Assembly (NCBI GenBank): GCA_032718475.1
Contig: JAUCBJ010001553.1
Location: 1 to 33,589 of the forward strand
Direction: 5' to 3'
DNA length: 33,589 bases
Source: Nemertoderma westbladi
Taxonomy: Eukaryota; Xenacoelomorpha; Nemertodermatida; Nemertodermatidae
Below the pieces are notes generated by a model. It did not search any database. It worked only from the letters and a program-made list of their open reading frames with translations, and was not told the origin of the DNA. Both the position numbers and the translations under genes were made by a program. Positions 10,627-21,730 of this stretch are shown here, piece by piece. How positions within the stretch are numbered: position 1 is the stretch's first letter; each line of letters starts with the position of its first letter.

Positions 10627-11376
10627 TATAAAAGCTTTTGCGGACATAACAAGTCATTTTTCCCGCAATGCGCAGTGTAGAGGCTTTTCCGGACATAACA
10701 AGTCATTTTCCCGCAATGCGCAGAATACTCTAAAAAAGCCCTAAATTTATCCAACTACGTGACGGGAAGGAATCAGAGCCCAGATGACGACATCTATCAG
10801 CTGATTCTTTGTGGACGTGGAATCTCTTTGTTCGTCCAACCAATCAGAGCGATTTCCCCTTATGTCTGACAGAGGCCTATGGAAACTCGCGCAATGCATT
10901 ACGGTCTTTGTTTACTATTTTCTGAGCAGCACAACCGGCTTGGAATTTTCTGTACTTCTGTGTAGAAGTTTCAGACTTTGGCCTAGAATATCAGATGGCT
11001 TTGATTATAAGAACGTAAAACTATTTACTGAAACACCACTGAAACATTGCTGGATACACTGAATCACTAAACATCGGACCGCATGGAACATTGCTGCACA
11101 TGTCATCCTGCATCATACCTGGAACACTGCATAAGTAACACATACTGACTGTTCACCGCATTATTTTACTTCTGTTATTAATTGTTGTTATATTAATGGA
11201 TATTGCTGTTATATTTGGAGAATACCGATAAATAATCATAAAACGCCCAATCTTCTTAATTACTGAAGGTAAGAGGAACAGGTTTACCGGTAGCAATTGC
11301 GACTTACATTATAGTGGTTTTTGTGTGAATTAAATGCTATTTCATAATCCCTACATGTGTCAGTTGCGATCCTCCT

Positions 11377-11414
11377 TATATATGATCAAATTCAGTGATG
11401 GTCGGCAGATCAGT
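11377..11414 (+). promoter_or_regulatory. Likely core promoter in 5' LTR (TATA box and initiator)
   Basis: TATATAT at 11377-11383 is followed by TCAGT at 11410-11414, about 33 bases from the start of the TATA to the initiator-like motif, which fits an RNA polymerase II start site. Another TCAGT at 11392 lies too close to the TATA box. The arrangement is inferred from motifs only. The same layout is in the 3' LTR. Confidence 0.45.
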
Positions 11415-11453
11415 GCGAAGTAGTGTGAAGTAGTGTGAAGTCGTGTGAAGGTT

Positions 11454-11459
11454 AATAAA
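11454..11459 (+). promoter_or_regulatory. Polyadenylation signal AATAAA in LTR
   Basis: AATAAA lies within GGTTAATAAAGCATC, about 40 bases after the proposed start site. The equivalent signal in the 3' LTR is at 27363-27368, where it would end the genomic RNA. Confidence 0.5.
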
Positions 11460-11833
11460 GCATCTCCTAAAGAATGCGCTTTTTACGAAACTCTGTGGCC
11501 ATCTAGTTGTGATTAGTATAAGTCATAACTCTGTTTTTATACTTAAAGCGCCACGTCCTAAAGGAACTGTTAATATTTCCCCGAAAGTAAATATATTGTC
11601 AGAGATTATATAGTAACGATCAATCGAATAATACAGTAGGTCTACACTGCAATCACTATCAAGGAATCCGAATCCAGTCTCCCAAAACCGTGGGTGATAG
11701 GTCGCGCATGGACTGGCTTCGGCTGATGTAACTTCAGTACACTAGGTAATTGATATTGGCTAAAGTCGATTTATAAACAAGAGGACAACTAAAATTGGCA
11801 GGTTAAACTGCTAAAGGTCTAAAAGCGCGAACA

Positions 11834-13814
11834 TTAATAGTTTTAAAGTCTTGATTGCACAGTAGGCAATAAATATATTTGTCTAATGTTCTGGTAAGAA
11901 CAATAATAGATTTATAAGTTTCTTTATTGCGCCGTAGGCAATGAAGTCGAATGTACCGGTTGGACGGTAAACTGTAGGCCTAACTGCCTAATCACCCGAA
12001 CCGGTACAGCAGTATTATTCGATTGTGATAATTATATACCGGTAGGTCTTGATATTTAATCGGGGACTGCAGCCCTGGTTTTTTATTGGGATTTTACTAA
12101 TTTCTGTCAGTTTTATTTATCTGTAAGTGTAATATTGAGCAGAAGGCGTGTAAGCCTGCTCAGATTGTATAAATAATTTGTAGGCCGGATTGTTGTCTAA
12201 CTGTTGTTAGGTCTGAAGAGATTGCAGTGTGTGTAGAGTGTCTTTCCGATAAAGTGCTAGTTAGGAAGGTGGGGGCATCCAGTGCTGTAAGGTAAATCCC
12301 CCCCGAAAGAGTAAGTCGTACTACTCAGTTAGAACGCCTACTAACTAACCATTTCGGAGTCTGCATATACTGTAGTTTATTTAGGCTTGACAGTAGTCTG
12401 CCAGCATTTGGTCTGTGTTTTGTTTGTATAGTCTGCAAGGGTAGCGTAATATTTATTATTCAGAGTCTATGCGAGTATTCGCAACCTCCACCTCCCCAAG
12501 TTTATTCCTACAGTATATAATTGTGCTTGTTATACATACCGTTATAGTTAAATTAACCCCGGTACTACATCAGGGCTGCTTGGCGTAGGTAAAGACTGGT
12601 GATTTTGTGCTCCGGTCACTCCAGCAGATACCGTGGTTCTTTTGGCTGTTCAAGTATATTTAACTGCTGGTTATTTGTTGTATAAGTACTTGTACCTAAT
12701 TTAGGGTTTAGCGTACAGTGCTTTCCGAAAGTAATTTAGAGTGTAGGCAGTATATTTGTGTTGTAATGTGGTTAATAGGCACGTTAGCACTGGTTGGCTT
12801 CGATAATTAACCTCTAGGTAAGGACACTCCGGGTATATAACGAAGTACTTATAGAGCTAAGACTATAAGTCGTCAGACGGTGGTATTTTCTTATCTGGAC
12901 AACGCAACTTACTTACTACTGCTTTATTGTTTTCAAATACCGTAGTTTCCTGTCAGTTTGTAAGAACCAGAAATTCTAACTCCTTGTTAGGCTGGTTTGT
13001 AGATTTCTTGTAAAATTACCCTAACAAATTGTACGTGTAACTTGTTATTGTTTATTTAGAGATTGTGATCTCAACCCGTTGTAATTGTAAGTAATTTGTA
13101 GTGATAAGTAACTTAGTAAAGTAGAATTATCAGTAATAGTGTCCAACAAGTAGCACTCCACTGAGAGCGTTCAGCTTCTGTGTAGTGACTCCTTATTCAG
13201 AAATAATAACATTTATTTCAAATATTGTTAAACCCCTTGTACGGGTATATATATATTATAAATCAACTCAAACAGATTTATAAAATAGTAGGCCTGTTAT
13301 ACATCAATTAGGTCTTAATATCAGTTGGACTACTGCTTGATAACAGTAATAAGTAAAAGGGAAGTAACCCTAAAATTCTGAAATTCAGTTATTATAAAAT
13401 AATTGACATTATTATTTACGTATTATTTTGGCCGGTATTTACGGTAAGCTTATTTTATATATTTATATAAATTTAGGCTGAAATTATATACTGGTATTCT
13501 GTGACTAATTCTAGTCTATAATAATACTTATATATACTATAGGTGTATACCGGTATTTAATGTAGGCTTATTATATTTATTTATATAAATTTAGGCTGAA
13601 ATTATATACCGGTATTCTGTGACTAATCCTAGTATATAATAATACTTATATATATACTATAAGTGTATACCGGTATTTTAATATTATATATATATATCAC
13701 ATTACACTGAGTAACGGTATCGGTAATTAATTACTAGGCTTACAGTTGATACTGAATTAATAGACTTGCTTTAACTGTCGTTATAGTAGTAGGCATTCAA
13801 CTGTAAAATAAATC
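11834..13814 (+). other. Long untranslated leader of element B
   Basis: About 2 kb without any convincing ORF separates the 5' LTR from the gag start. No TGG-type primer-binding site is visible in the first bases after the LTR (TTAATAGTTTTAAAG), so the primer is unknown. The leader is AT-rich with many stops, short CCGGTA words, and a two-copy 118-bp tandem repeat near its end. Confidence 0.7.
13440..13680. repeat. Two-copy 118-bp tandem repeat in leader of element B
   Basis: TTAGGCTGAAATTATATA occurs at 13473 and again at 13591. The flanking words TATACCGGTATT and CTGTGACTAAT(T/C)CTAGT are repeated in the same order. The copies differ by few changes, so the duplication is fairly young. Confidence 0.85.
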
Positions 13815-14552
13815 ATGGCTGACACAAAGCAAACCCTGTCAGATAGTCTCCTAGAAAGAACAGTCTGTGACTCAGATAAGAGTATAGAACATCTGAGAAC
13901 GAAGTCCAAGTCCCCTCCTACTGTAAGAAAGGTCATCCCTACAGTAGTAGTATCAGACCCTAGGCTAGTAAAGCACCATAGGTCTGTTATAGGCACTAGG
14001 GCCCAAGTTAAGCGGGACCAAGAAGCAGCTGTTAAGCAGCAGCAGCACCCGAGCCGAGAACTTATTTCTCAACGGCACGATAACTCTAGTAGTTCAGACA
14101 CTGAAGAGTTGACGCCCGAGATCGGAGCAAGGATGGCAGAAGCGGTTTATCCAGATCCACTTCTAATTCTTCCTGGAGCCGTACTCACCAGAGTATTGAT
14201 CGCGGTGGAGGAACATCAAGTCGATTTGGCGAGAAATAAGCGATCTACCAGGGACAGTTATGCGGGATACACGATGGAGGAACTGAGGTCTATTGTCGAG
14301 ACGCAATGGAACTTCCCCGGATCCGGACTCCCGTTTAACTTATCGGAAGCTGCCTGGGAGGACTTATACAGGATGGGAATCGTAAGGGAAACTCGAGATC
14401 CAGCTGTGTGGAAGAGGTCGGCAGCAGGATATGTCCAGGGATTCTTCAGCTCTTTGGAGCAATTAGAGGAACACCTGTTTCAACAACGTCAAGGACCTCA
14501 AGAGCAGGGAGAGCTGCTTTATCAAGTGCGAGAACGAATCTTAAAGTCTTAA
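13815..14552 (+). CDS. Element B: N-terminal gag ORF
   Basis: The ORF starts in a good context (AATCATGGCT) after the long leader and runs 245 codons without a stop. It begins MADTKQTLSDSLLERT, passes through a charged, low-complexity region with QQQQ and SSSS runs, and then a more folded-looking part (YTMEELRSIVETQWNF; AAWEDLYRMGIVRE). I do not recognise a domain; position and composition suggest the N-terminal part of gag, the structural protein. It stops at TAA 14550 in ATCTTAAAGTCTTAAAG. The +1 frame opens exactly there and carries the gag body. Either a frameshift mutation or a translational shift could join them; a mutation is likelier in this decayed element. The duplicated segment begins inside this ORF, at 14405. 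Confidence 0.65.
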   Translation: MADTKQTLSDSLLERTVCDSDKSIEHLRTKSKSPPTVRKVIPTVVVSDPRLVKHHRSVIGTRAQVKRDQEAAVKQQQHPSRELISQRHDNSSSSDTEELTPEIGARMAEAVYPDPLLILPGAVLTRVLIAVEEHQVDLARNKRSTRDSYAGYTMEELRSIVETQWNFPGSGLPFNLSEAAWEDLYRMGIVRETRDPAVWKRSAAGYVQGFFSSLEQLEEHLFQQRQGPQEQGELLYQVRERILKS

Positions 14553-17444
14553 AGTCCAGGGAACGACACAATGGAAAGTTCAGCTAACTGAGCGCATGAC
14601 CCATGGGGAATCAACAGACGCTACCTTTTCTCAGGTGGAAGGCGAAGCTACATCCGAGAAACCTCAGAAGAAGGATGCTATTGACATCTATCTGTCGGAC
14701 TATCAACGATTTATAGGTTACAAAGAGTAAAGGAGACGGCTAGCTGGACTTCACCCTAATAGTGAGGGAGCCAAATTTGTGTTGGACTCGTTAGATGCGG
14801 AAATATTAGCCACGGAGCAGGCTAAATTTGATGAAAGCATCCTCATCGCTATGGAACAGGAAGAACAAATAAAGAAACGATAAATAGAAGACCAAAAGTT
14901 GGCAGCAGCGGCAGAAGCTGAAAGAAAGGCGGCGGAAGCTGAAAGGTCAGTGGCAGCGGCAGAATTAGAAAGACAGGCGGCAGCGGCTGTGTCAGCAACA
15001 GAGGCTGAAAGAAAAGCTGCAATGGCAGAAGCAGAACGGAAGGCATCTGAAGCGACTACACAGCTAGAGCTGGAGAACCTTCAGGTGAAACAAGATTACT
15101 TAAATAAACAAAGAATAGCTACTCTGATGCAACTACTGAGTCGATCTACTCCCAGAAGACAGGGATTTACCTCCTCCGATGAGGGTGTTACGACTGATCC
15201 TGAAGGAACAGGTAATAAATCTCGTTCAAGTGGACGTAGAAGAACGCCACACCATCAGAAGTTACCTAATTTACCTCCTGTGGTGAGAAGGCAACTGGCT
15301 AATGTAGATTTAAGTAATCCTGAGCCCACAGACCAAATTATTAGAGTAGACAGACTCCCTACTATAGTAGATGAGCCCTAAATAATTAGGCCTGTCATTG
15401 AAGCCACTCCGGTTATAGAGACGCCTGTACTTCCAGAACCTAACTCTAAATTCCCTTTGCACAGTACTAAACTACCCGTGCCCAGTAGACAAGCTCCGGA
15501 ATCACTCCCAGTCCTGGACGCCGAGCAAGACATAAATGACTTGTCTCCCGTTGTCCCTACGTGTCTCCCCGCTACTATGTTGGCGGCTCCCGCTTCGGCG
15601 GTTGAGTGGGTAGACGAGGGACGGCGGGGGATGGATCGCCTGCTCGGGCAGCTGGAAGACCATAAACGAAGGTCTTCACAGCAGGTCCGCGAATTGGAAG
15701 GGACTGTTCAGCAGTTAAAGGGAACAGTGAGAGAGAGTAGGTTAGAGTTGCAAGAAGTGCAACAAAGTATCACTTTAGAGCGCGATAAATTAGTAAATAT
15801 ACAAATGGGTATACCACCACCCCCTGTAACAATGTGTCAACCCGTTAGGTCTGAAGTATTTCATGCGCAAGGTGAGGAATCTACACGCATCTATACTGCT
15901 AGTGAAGTAGAAACTCCTATAGTAAACCCTATTAAGGGTAATTAAAAACCTGTGGATAATGATATCCCATACAGATCTGATCATAATCCGAGAAATTTAT
16001 ATACCGATAACTCGATATTTAATAATACGATGGCTCAAGAAAGTTTTACACGTCAAATGGGTAGAACTGAAGCCCGTCAAGCGGTAAAGGTGGGAGAGGT
16101 CGTCAAGTTTAATGGAGATGAGATGAAATGGTTACCTTTTAATGAATATTATAAAGATAACATACAGAACTCTGTACTATCTAACGGAGAGAAACTTAGA
16201 TTCCTCATCGAATGCTTGGAAGGACCTCCCAAGTTAATGGCGTTAAAGTTTATTGGACATCCAGATGGATTACGACAGGTTTGGGATACACTAAATATCA
16301 GGTATGTTAATAGGACTAACATAGCTAGGTATTTGTATGCGAAATTAGTAGCGCCCCGAAAGTTTCTTAGCAGCAGGATTATCGAGTTTTCCGATGAGAT
16401 CCAGGAGATCTATAGACAGTTAGATTGGTTAGGTAAGTCTCAGGAATATCAGATTTCTATGGTTGTTGGAGCCGTAGCATCTACTTTGCCAAAGGGTGGA
16501 GTAGGTACTCGCTGGGACCAAAAGGTTCTCTATATGATGGACTGGCAACAAAGAGACCCTACTATGGCTGATCTCATGTCATTCTTAAATGGAGAAGTTA
16601 GATTACAGCTCCTAAAGCAGTCCAGAGAAAAGACACCGGAAAGTAAGGTGAGTGAAAAACCCGTTTCTAGGAGAAAGGTAACACCAGTGTGTTATGCGGA
16701 CGATGGCGAAAGCCAAACCTCATACGAGGAAAGCAGCGGTAAGGACACCGAAAGATCTTATTATGTCAATAAAATGAGGAAAGACGTAAGTAAATCTAAG
16801 TCTCGAACCAGTGACAGGAGAGAACAGGTAACAACTCCTCCTATGTCTCCTAAGAGAATTCATGGAAGAAAGCCCGAGGAAAGAACAAGTGTGCACAACA
16901 CAACACAGGAGAAAGTAAGTAACATCAAACCCAAATGAGCATTGTGCGATGGGCCACATCGCTTGAGTGGGTGTGATGAATTCTTGAAGAAATCCCTAAA
17001 GGATAGACGTGATGTCATGTGGGATAAGCAGTTGTGTTATAATTGCCTCAGATGAGGACACCAACGGCGGACCTGTTACTCAGATGCGAGGTGTGCTAGT
17101 GCGGCACGAAACATCACATCTTGCTGTACACAGAATTTGACAGAACCCGCACGAGTCAGGTAAGTGAGCCCGAACTACATGTCCAATTCAGTGATGTGAA
17201 CGACACTGACCACAGCTCTGAGATGGAAGGATTCTACATGGACGAATTCTCCAACTAAAACGAATCCTGTTATATGATAAACACCGCGGTGTATCGAGCA
17301 CTTACGTATGAGACTGAAACTGAAAATGAAGAGCCTCGACTGACTATTCTGGACCGACAACCATCTTGGAAAGCTCGAACTTCCAACGTCGGAATCCGGG
17401 AATTCCCCGTGGTGCAGCTGAGAGTCCACGGGCTAGGGAAGAGC
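14405..17444. repeat. Internal duplication of element B, copy 1
   Basis: This stretch matches 18691-21730 at a constant offset of 4286 bp with no indel that I could see. I count about 13 differences up to 17236 and about 22 in the last 208 bases. The match starts after GATCCAGC at 14404 and ends in GAAGAGC at 17444. Confidence 0.95.
14553..17162 (+). pseudogene. Element B: gag body, copy 1 (several in-frame stops)
   Basis: One frame stays sensible for about 2.5 kb but is broken by single stops: TAA at 14728, 14881, 15379 and 15943, TGA at 16936, and TGA at 17053. The order is a Glu/Lys-rich start (AIDIYLSDYQRFIGYKE), an Ala/Glu/Arg coiled coil (14899-15120, AEAERKAAEAER type), a Pro-rich part, a second coiled coil (LEGTVQQLKGTVRESRLELQ), and a gag core from about 16020 (FNGDEMKWLPFNEYY, LIECLEGPPKL, WDTLNIRYVN) that resembles the conserved gag domain of BEL/Pao (DUF1759 type). 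A CCHC knuckle follows, with TGA (17053) in place of Arg inside it. The first five stops are shared with copy 2; only 17053 is private. Confidence 0.82.
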
Positions 17445-18690
17445 TTGCCTAAAGAGGTGAGGTCTCTATAGGGGTGAGCTCAACAGGCGGCGGCGGACTC
17501 GTGAGGGTCTGGGGGCACGTTAAATCTTTTCTATAGTGCAAGGGAGTTACTGAAGGCCCTCGTGTCTTGCGAACCATGAATCAACATGGTGCCGTGGTAC
17601 CATCTAGTCGGCCTGTTGCCATACTGCTAGTCCTATACACAGCAGGGGTGGTGGCTTGGTGTGATCTGTGGTCTATGTGGTCTATATGGTAGGTCTATGT
17701 TTGGTATGTATGAGTTCACCAGACTCTTTGCTGTCTCCGATCGGTTGCCGAAACGTGTCTTTTCCCAGGGTAGCACTATTGGAATGGAGGTGTTGCATCG
17801 GAATGGGCAGGATTCTAATGATTCTGTTGGTACTACTATTGGAATGGAGGTAGCACCTGGAATATCTGCTGAAAGGAGGGGGTGGTGTTGTAGTGTGGTC
17901 CCAGTGAATGATACTCTGGAATCTGTGGTTTGTGTGTGGACGATCAGTGGCAGTTTGCTTGAGCTTTCTGTTGCTGTGGGTACGTGGTATACGTGAGTGT
18001 GTGTATGGCCACTGCGAGTGAGTGTGGGAAATCTTGCCGGTTGGTTCAGTCGCCGCTGGCTATTAGTAGGACCATATCTTTACTGCGCCCCAGCATACTT
18101 TGTGCACACAAAGTTATTTTGCCCTGACGGCAAAATAAGGTACTCTCGACTCTTTTATCAGTCGATACAATTTTGTCCCCTCTGATTTTGTCACCGATTT
18201 GTCTTTCCAGATTATGTCCTCTGTGTGTGCATGGTATGTGTCCGATTTTGTGTTTACCATTGTGTACTTGATTTCGTGAGCATCTGTTGAGTACACGTGT
18301 ACAGTGACTGGTAAGTGGTTACTTGTTCCTAGCTTTCGAGCTAGTCAGTATTGTTTGCGGAACCGACTTCCCCTCAATACTGCCGGCGAGGCGGGTGAAA
18401 ACGTGTCAATATTCCATGTTGGGTAGCGCAAGCCCACTTGGGTCAAGACCGTCGGTTTGGCTCAAGGGCGACCTTGATGCTCGATCGCTATCGACTGGTC
18501 CACCCACCGGTTGACTCTCTGAGTTGGCTCAATGTACAGTCAGGCCACAGTAAGTTGACAGTAGCCGACCATCTGGCTACACGTGCGACGAGCTGTGCCG
18601 GTGTGATCGGGGGATTGAAAATTGAACCCGGGAAGCATCAGGCTACCCTCTGGCCCAGTCTGATAAAACGGAGTCGGACTGGCCCCAAGG
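17445..18690. repeat. Foreign insert between gag copies; right part is R1 repeat, copy b
   Basis: This 1.25-kb stretch interrupts the element between the two gag copies. It starts right where the protease reading of copy 1 breaks off, just before its active site, and ends where gag copy 2 begins. Its last ~520 bp (from about 18172) match the start of the window (1-530). The left 730 bp (17445-18171) have no match elsewhere in the window and contain TGG/TGTG-rich sequence without a convincing gene. The short ORFs here (for example 17661-17996) show no known motif. Confidence 0.8.
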
Positions 18691-21449
18691 TGTGTGGAAG
18701 AGGTCGGCAGCAGGATATGTCCAGGGATTCTTCAGCTCTTTGGAGCAATTAGAGGAACACCTGTTTCAACAACGTCAAGGACCTCAAGAGCAGGGAGAGA
18801 TGCTTTATCAAGTGCGAGAACGAATCTTAAAGTCTTAAAGTCCAGGGAATGACACAATGGAAAGTTCAGCTAACTGAGCGCATGACCCATGGGGAATCAA
18901 CAGACGCTACCTTTTCTCAGGTGGAAGGCAAAGCTACATCCGAGAAACCTCAGAAGAAGGATGCTATTGACATCTATCTGTCGGACTATCAACGATTTAT
19001 AGGTTACAAAGAGTAAAGGAGACGGCTAGCTGGACTTCACCCTAATAGTGAGGGAGCCAAATTTGTGTTGGACTCGTTAGATGCGGAAATATTAGCCACG
19101 GAGCAGGCTAAATTTGATGAAAGCATCCTCATCGCTATGGAACAGGAAGAACAAATAAAGAAACGATAAATAGAAGACCAAAAGTTGGCAGCAGCGGCAG
19201 AAGCTGAAAGAAAGGCGGCGGAAGCTGAAAGGTCAGTGGCAGCGGCAGAATTAGAAAGACAGGCGGCAGCGGCGGCGTCAGCAACAGAGGCTGAAAGAAA
19301 AGCTGCAATGGCAGAAGCAGAACGGAAGGCATCTGAAGCGACTATACAGCTAGAGCTGGAGAACCTTCAGGTGAAACAAGATTACTTAAATAAACAAAGA
19401 ATAGCTACTCTGATGCAACTACTGAGTCGATCTACTCCCAGAAGACAGGGATTTACCTCCTCCGATGAGGGTGTTACGACTGATCCTGAAGGAACAGGTA
19501 ATAAATCTCGTTCAAGTGGACGTAGAAGAACGCCACACCATCAGAAGTTACCTAATTTACCTCCTGTGGTGAGAAGGCAACTGGCTAATGTAGATTTAAG
19601 TAATCCTGAGCCCACAGACCAAATTATTAGAGTAGACAGACTCCCTACTATAGTAGATGAGCCCTAAATAATTAGGCCTGTCATTGAAGCCACTCCGGTT
19701 AAAGAGACCCCTGTACTTCCAGAACCTAACTCTAAATTCCCTTTGCACAGTACTAAACTACCCGTGCCCAGTAGACAAGCTCCGGAATCACTCCCAGTCC
19801 TGGACGCCGAGCAAGACATAAATGACTTGTCTCCCGTTGTCCCTACGTGTCTCCCCGCTACTATGTTGGCGGCTCCCGCTTCGGCGGTTGAGTGGGTAGA
19901 CGAGGGACGGCGGGGGATGGATCGCCTGCTCGGGCAGCTGGAAGACCATAAACGAAGGTCTTCACAGCAGGTCCGCGAATTGGAAGGGACTGTTCAGCAG
20001 TTAAAGGGAACAGTGAGAGAGAGTAGGTTAGAGTTGCAAGAAGTGCAACAAAGTATCACTTTAGAGCGCGATAAATTAGTAAATATACAAATGGGTATAC
20101 CACCACCCCCTGTAACAATGTGTCAACCCGTTAGGTCTGAAGTATTTCATGCGCAAGGTGAGGAATCTACACGCATCTATACTGCTAGTGAAGTAGAAAC
20201 TCCTATAGTAAACCCTATTAAGGGTAATTAAAAACCTGTGGATAATGATATCCCATACAGATCTGATCATAATCCGAGAAATTAATATACCGATAACTCG
20301 ATATTTAATAATACGATGGCTCAAGAAAGTTTTACACGTCAAATGGGTAGAACTGAAGCCCGTCAAGCGGTAAAGGTGGGAGAGGTCGTCAAGTTTAATG
20401 GAGATGAGATGAAATGGTTACCTTTTAATGAATATTATAAAGATAACATACAGAACTCTGTACTATCTAACGGAGAGAAACTTAGATTCCTCATCGAATG
20501 CTTGGAAGGACCTCCCAAGTTAATGGCGTTAAAGTTTATTGGACATCCAGATGGATTAAGACAGGTTTGGGATACACTAAATATCAGGTATGTTAATAGG
20601 ACTAACATAGCTAGGTATTTGTATGCGAAATTAGTAGCGCCCCGAAAGTTTCTTAGCAGCGGGATTATCGAGTTTTCCGATGAGATCCAGGAGATCTATA
20701 GACAGTTAGATTGGTTAGGTAAGTCTCAGGAATATCAGATTTCTATGGTTGTTGGAGCCGTAGCATCTACTTTGCCAAAGGGCGGAGTAGGTACTCGCTG
20801 GGACCAAAAGGTTCTCTATATGATGGACTGGCAACAAAGAGACCCTACTATGGCTGATCTCATGTCATTCTTAAATGGAGAAGTTAGATTACAGCTCCTA
20901 AAGCAGTCCAGAGAAAAGACACCGGAAAGTAAGGTGAGTGAAAAACCCGTTTCTAGGAGAAAGGTAACACCAGTGTGTTATGCGGACGATGGCGAAAGCC
21001 AAACCTCATACGAGGAAAGCAGCGGTAAGGACACCGAAAGATCTTATTATGTCAATAAAATGAGGAAAGACGTAAGTAAATCTAAGTCTCGAACCAGTGA
21101 CAGGAGAGAACAGGTAACAACTCCTCCTATGTCTCCTAAGAGAATTCATGGAAGAAAGCCCGAGGAAAGAACAAGTGTGCACAACACAACACAGGAGAAA
21201 GTAAGTAACATCAAACCCAAATGAGCATTGTGCGATGGGCCACATCGCTTGAGTGGGTGTGATGAATTCTTGAAGAAATCCCTAAAGGATAGACGTGATG
21301 TCATGTGGGATAAGCAGTTGTGTTATAATTGCCTCAGACGAGGACACCAACGGCGGACCTGTTACTCAGATGCGAGGTGTGCTAGTGCGGCACGAAACAT
21401 CACATCTTGCTGTACACAGAATTTGACAGAACCCGCACGAGTCAGGTAA
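18691..21449 (+). pseudogene. Element B: gag body and zinc knuckle, copy 2
   Basis: It has the same layout as copy 1, starting inside the N-terminal gag ORF. Shared stops are TAA at 19014, 19167, 19665 and 20229 and TGA at 21222; a private TAA lies at 20283 (TTA in copy 1). The longest intact piece, 20316-21224, holds the BEL/Pao gag core. After the TGA the same frame continues with a perfect CCHC knuckle, CYNCLRRGHQRRTC, which binds RNA in packaging. A frame change follows just after it, near 21370, and the second knuckle-like part (CGTKHHILLY) is read in the protease frame. Copy 1 has the same frame change. Gag from this copy would be truncated at several places. Confidence 0.83.
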
Positions 21450-21730
21450 GTGAGCCCGAACTACATGTCCAATTCAGTGATGTGAACGACACTGACCACA
21501 GCTCTGAGATGGAAGGATTCTACACGGACAAATTCTCCGATGAAAATGAATCCTGTTATATGATAAATACCGCTGTGTTTCGAGCACTTACGTACGAGAC
21601 TGAAACCGACCATGAAGATCCTCGACTGACTATTCCGGACCGACAACCATCTTGGAAAGCGCCAACTTCCTCCGTCGGAATCCGGGAATTTCCTGTGGTG
21701 CAGCTGAGAGTCCATGGGCTAGGGAAGAGC
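18691..21730. repeat. Internal duplication of element B, copy 2
   Basis: Second copy of the 14405-17444 segment. This one continues smoothly into the rest of protease and pol, so its 3' side is probably the original arrangement, while its 5' side is joined to R1. Confidence 0.95.

Larger units (their letters stand above)
10627..11833 (+). repeat. 5' LTR of element B
   Basis: It begins TATAAAAGC, where the 3' LTR has TGTAAAAGC, so the standard TG has decayed to TA here. It ends GCGAACA, giving the standard CA. Near its start a block of about 45 bp (GCTTTTGCGGACATAACAAG through CCCGCAATGCGCAG) is repeated with a 49-bp period (10634 and 10683), as in U3 enhancer repeats. At 11411-11450 a 10-bp unit (AGTGTGAAGT type) is repeated four times. 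The short ORF at 10811-11062 has a slightly shorter counterpart in the other LTR and is not supported as a gene. Confidence 0.95.

Noticed and set aside
14849-15046. Minus-strand Leu/Pro-rich ORF, also at 19135-19332
   Set aside because: It is the antisense shadow of the Ala/Glu-rich coiled coil of gag.
14728-16938. Alternative genetic code with TAA read as Gln, because four in-frame TAA fall in one open frame
   Set aside because: BEL/Pao elements are animal elements with the standard nuclear code, and other stops (TGA, TAG) and frameshifts in the same element fit decay better.
21440-21452. Splice donor-like CAGGTAAGT at the end of the gag frame
   Set aside because: The same word reads as Gln-Val-Ser in the protease frame, and GTAAGT recurs many times as Val-Ser codons. 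No acceptor supports an intron.
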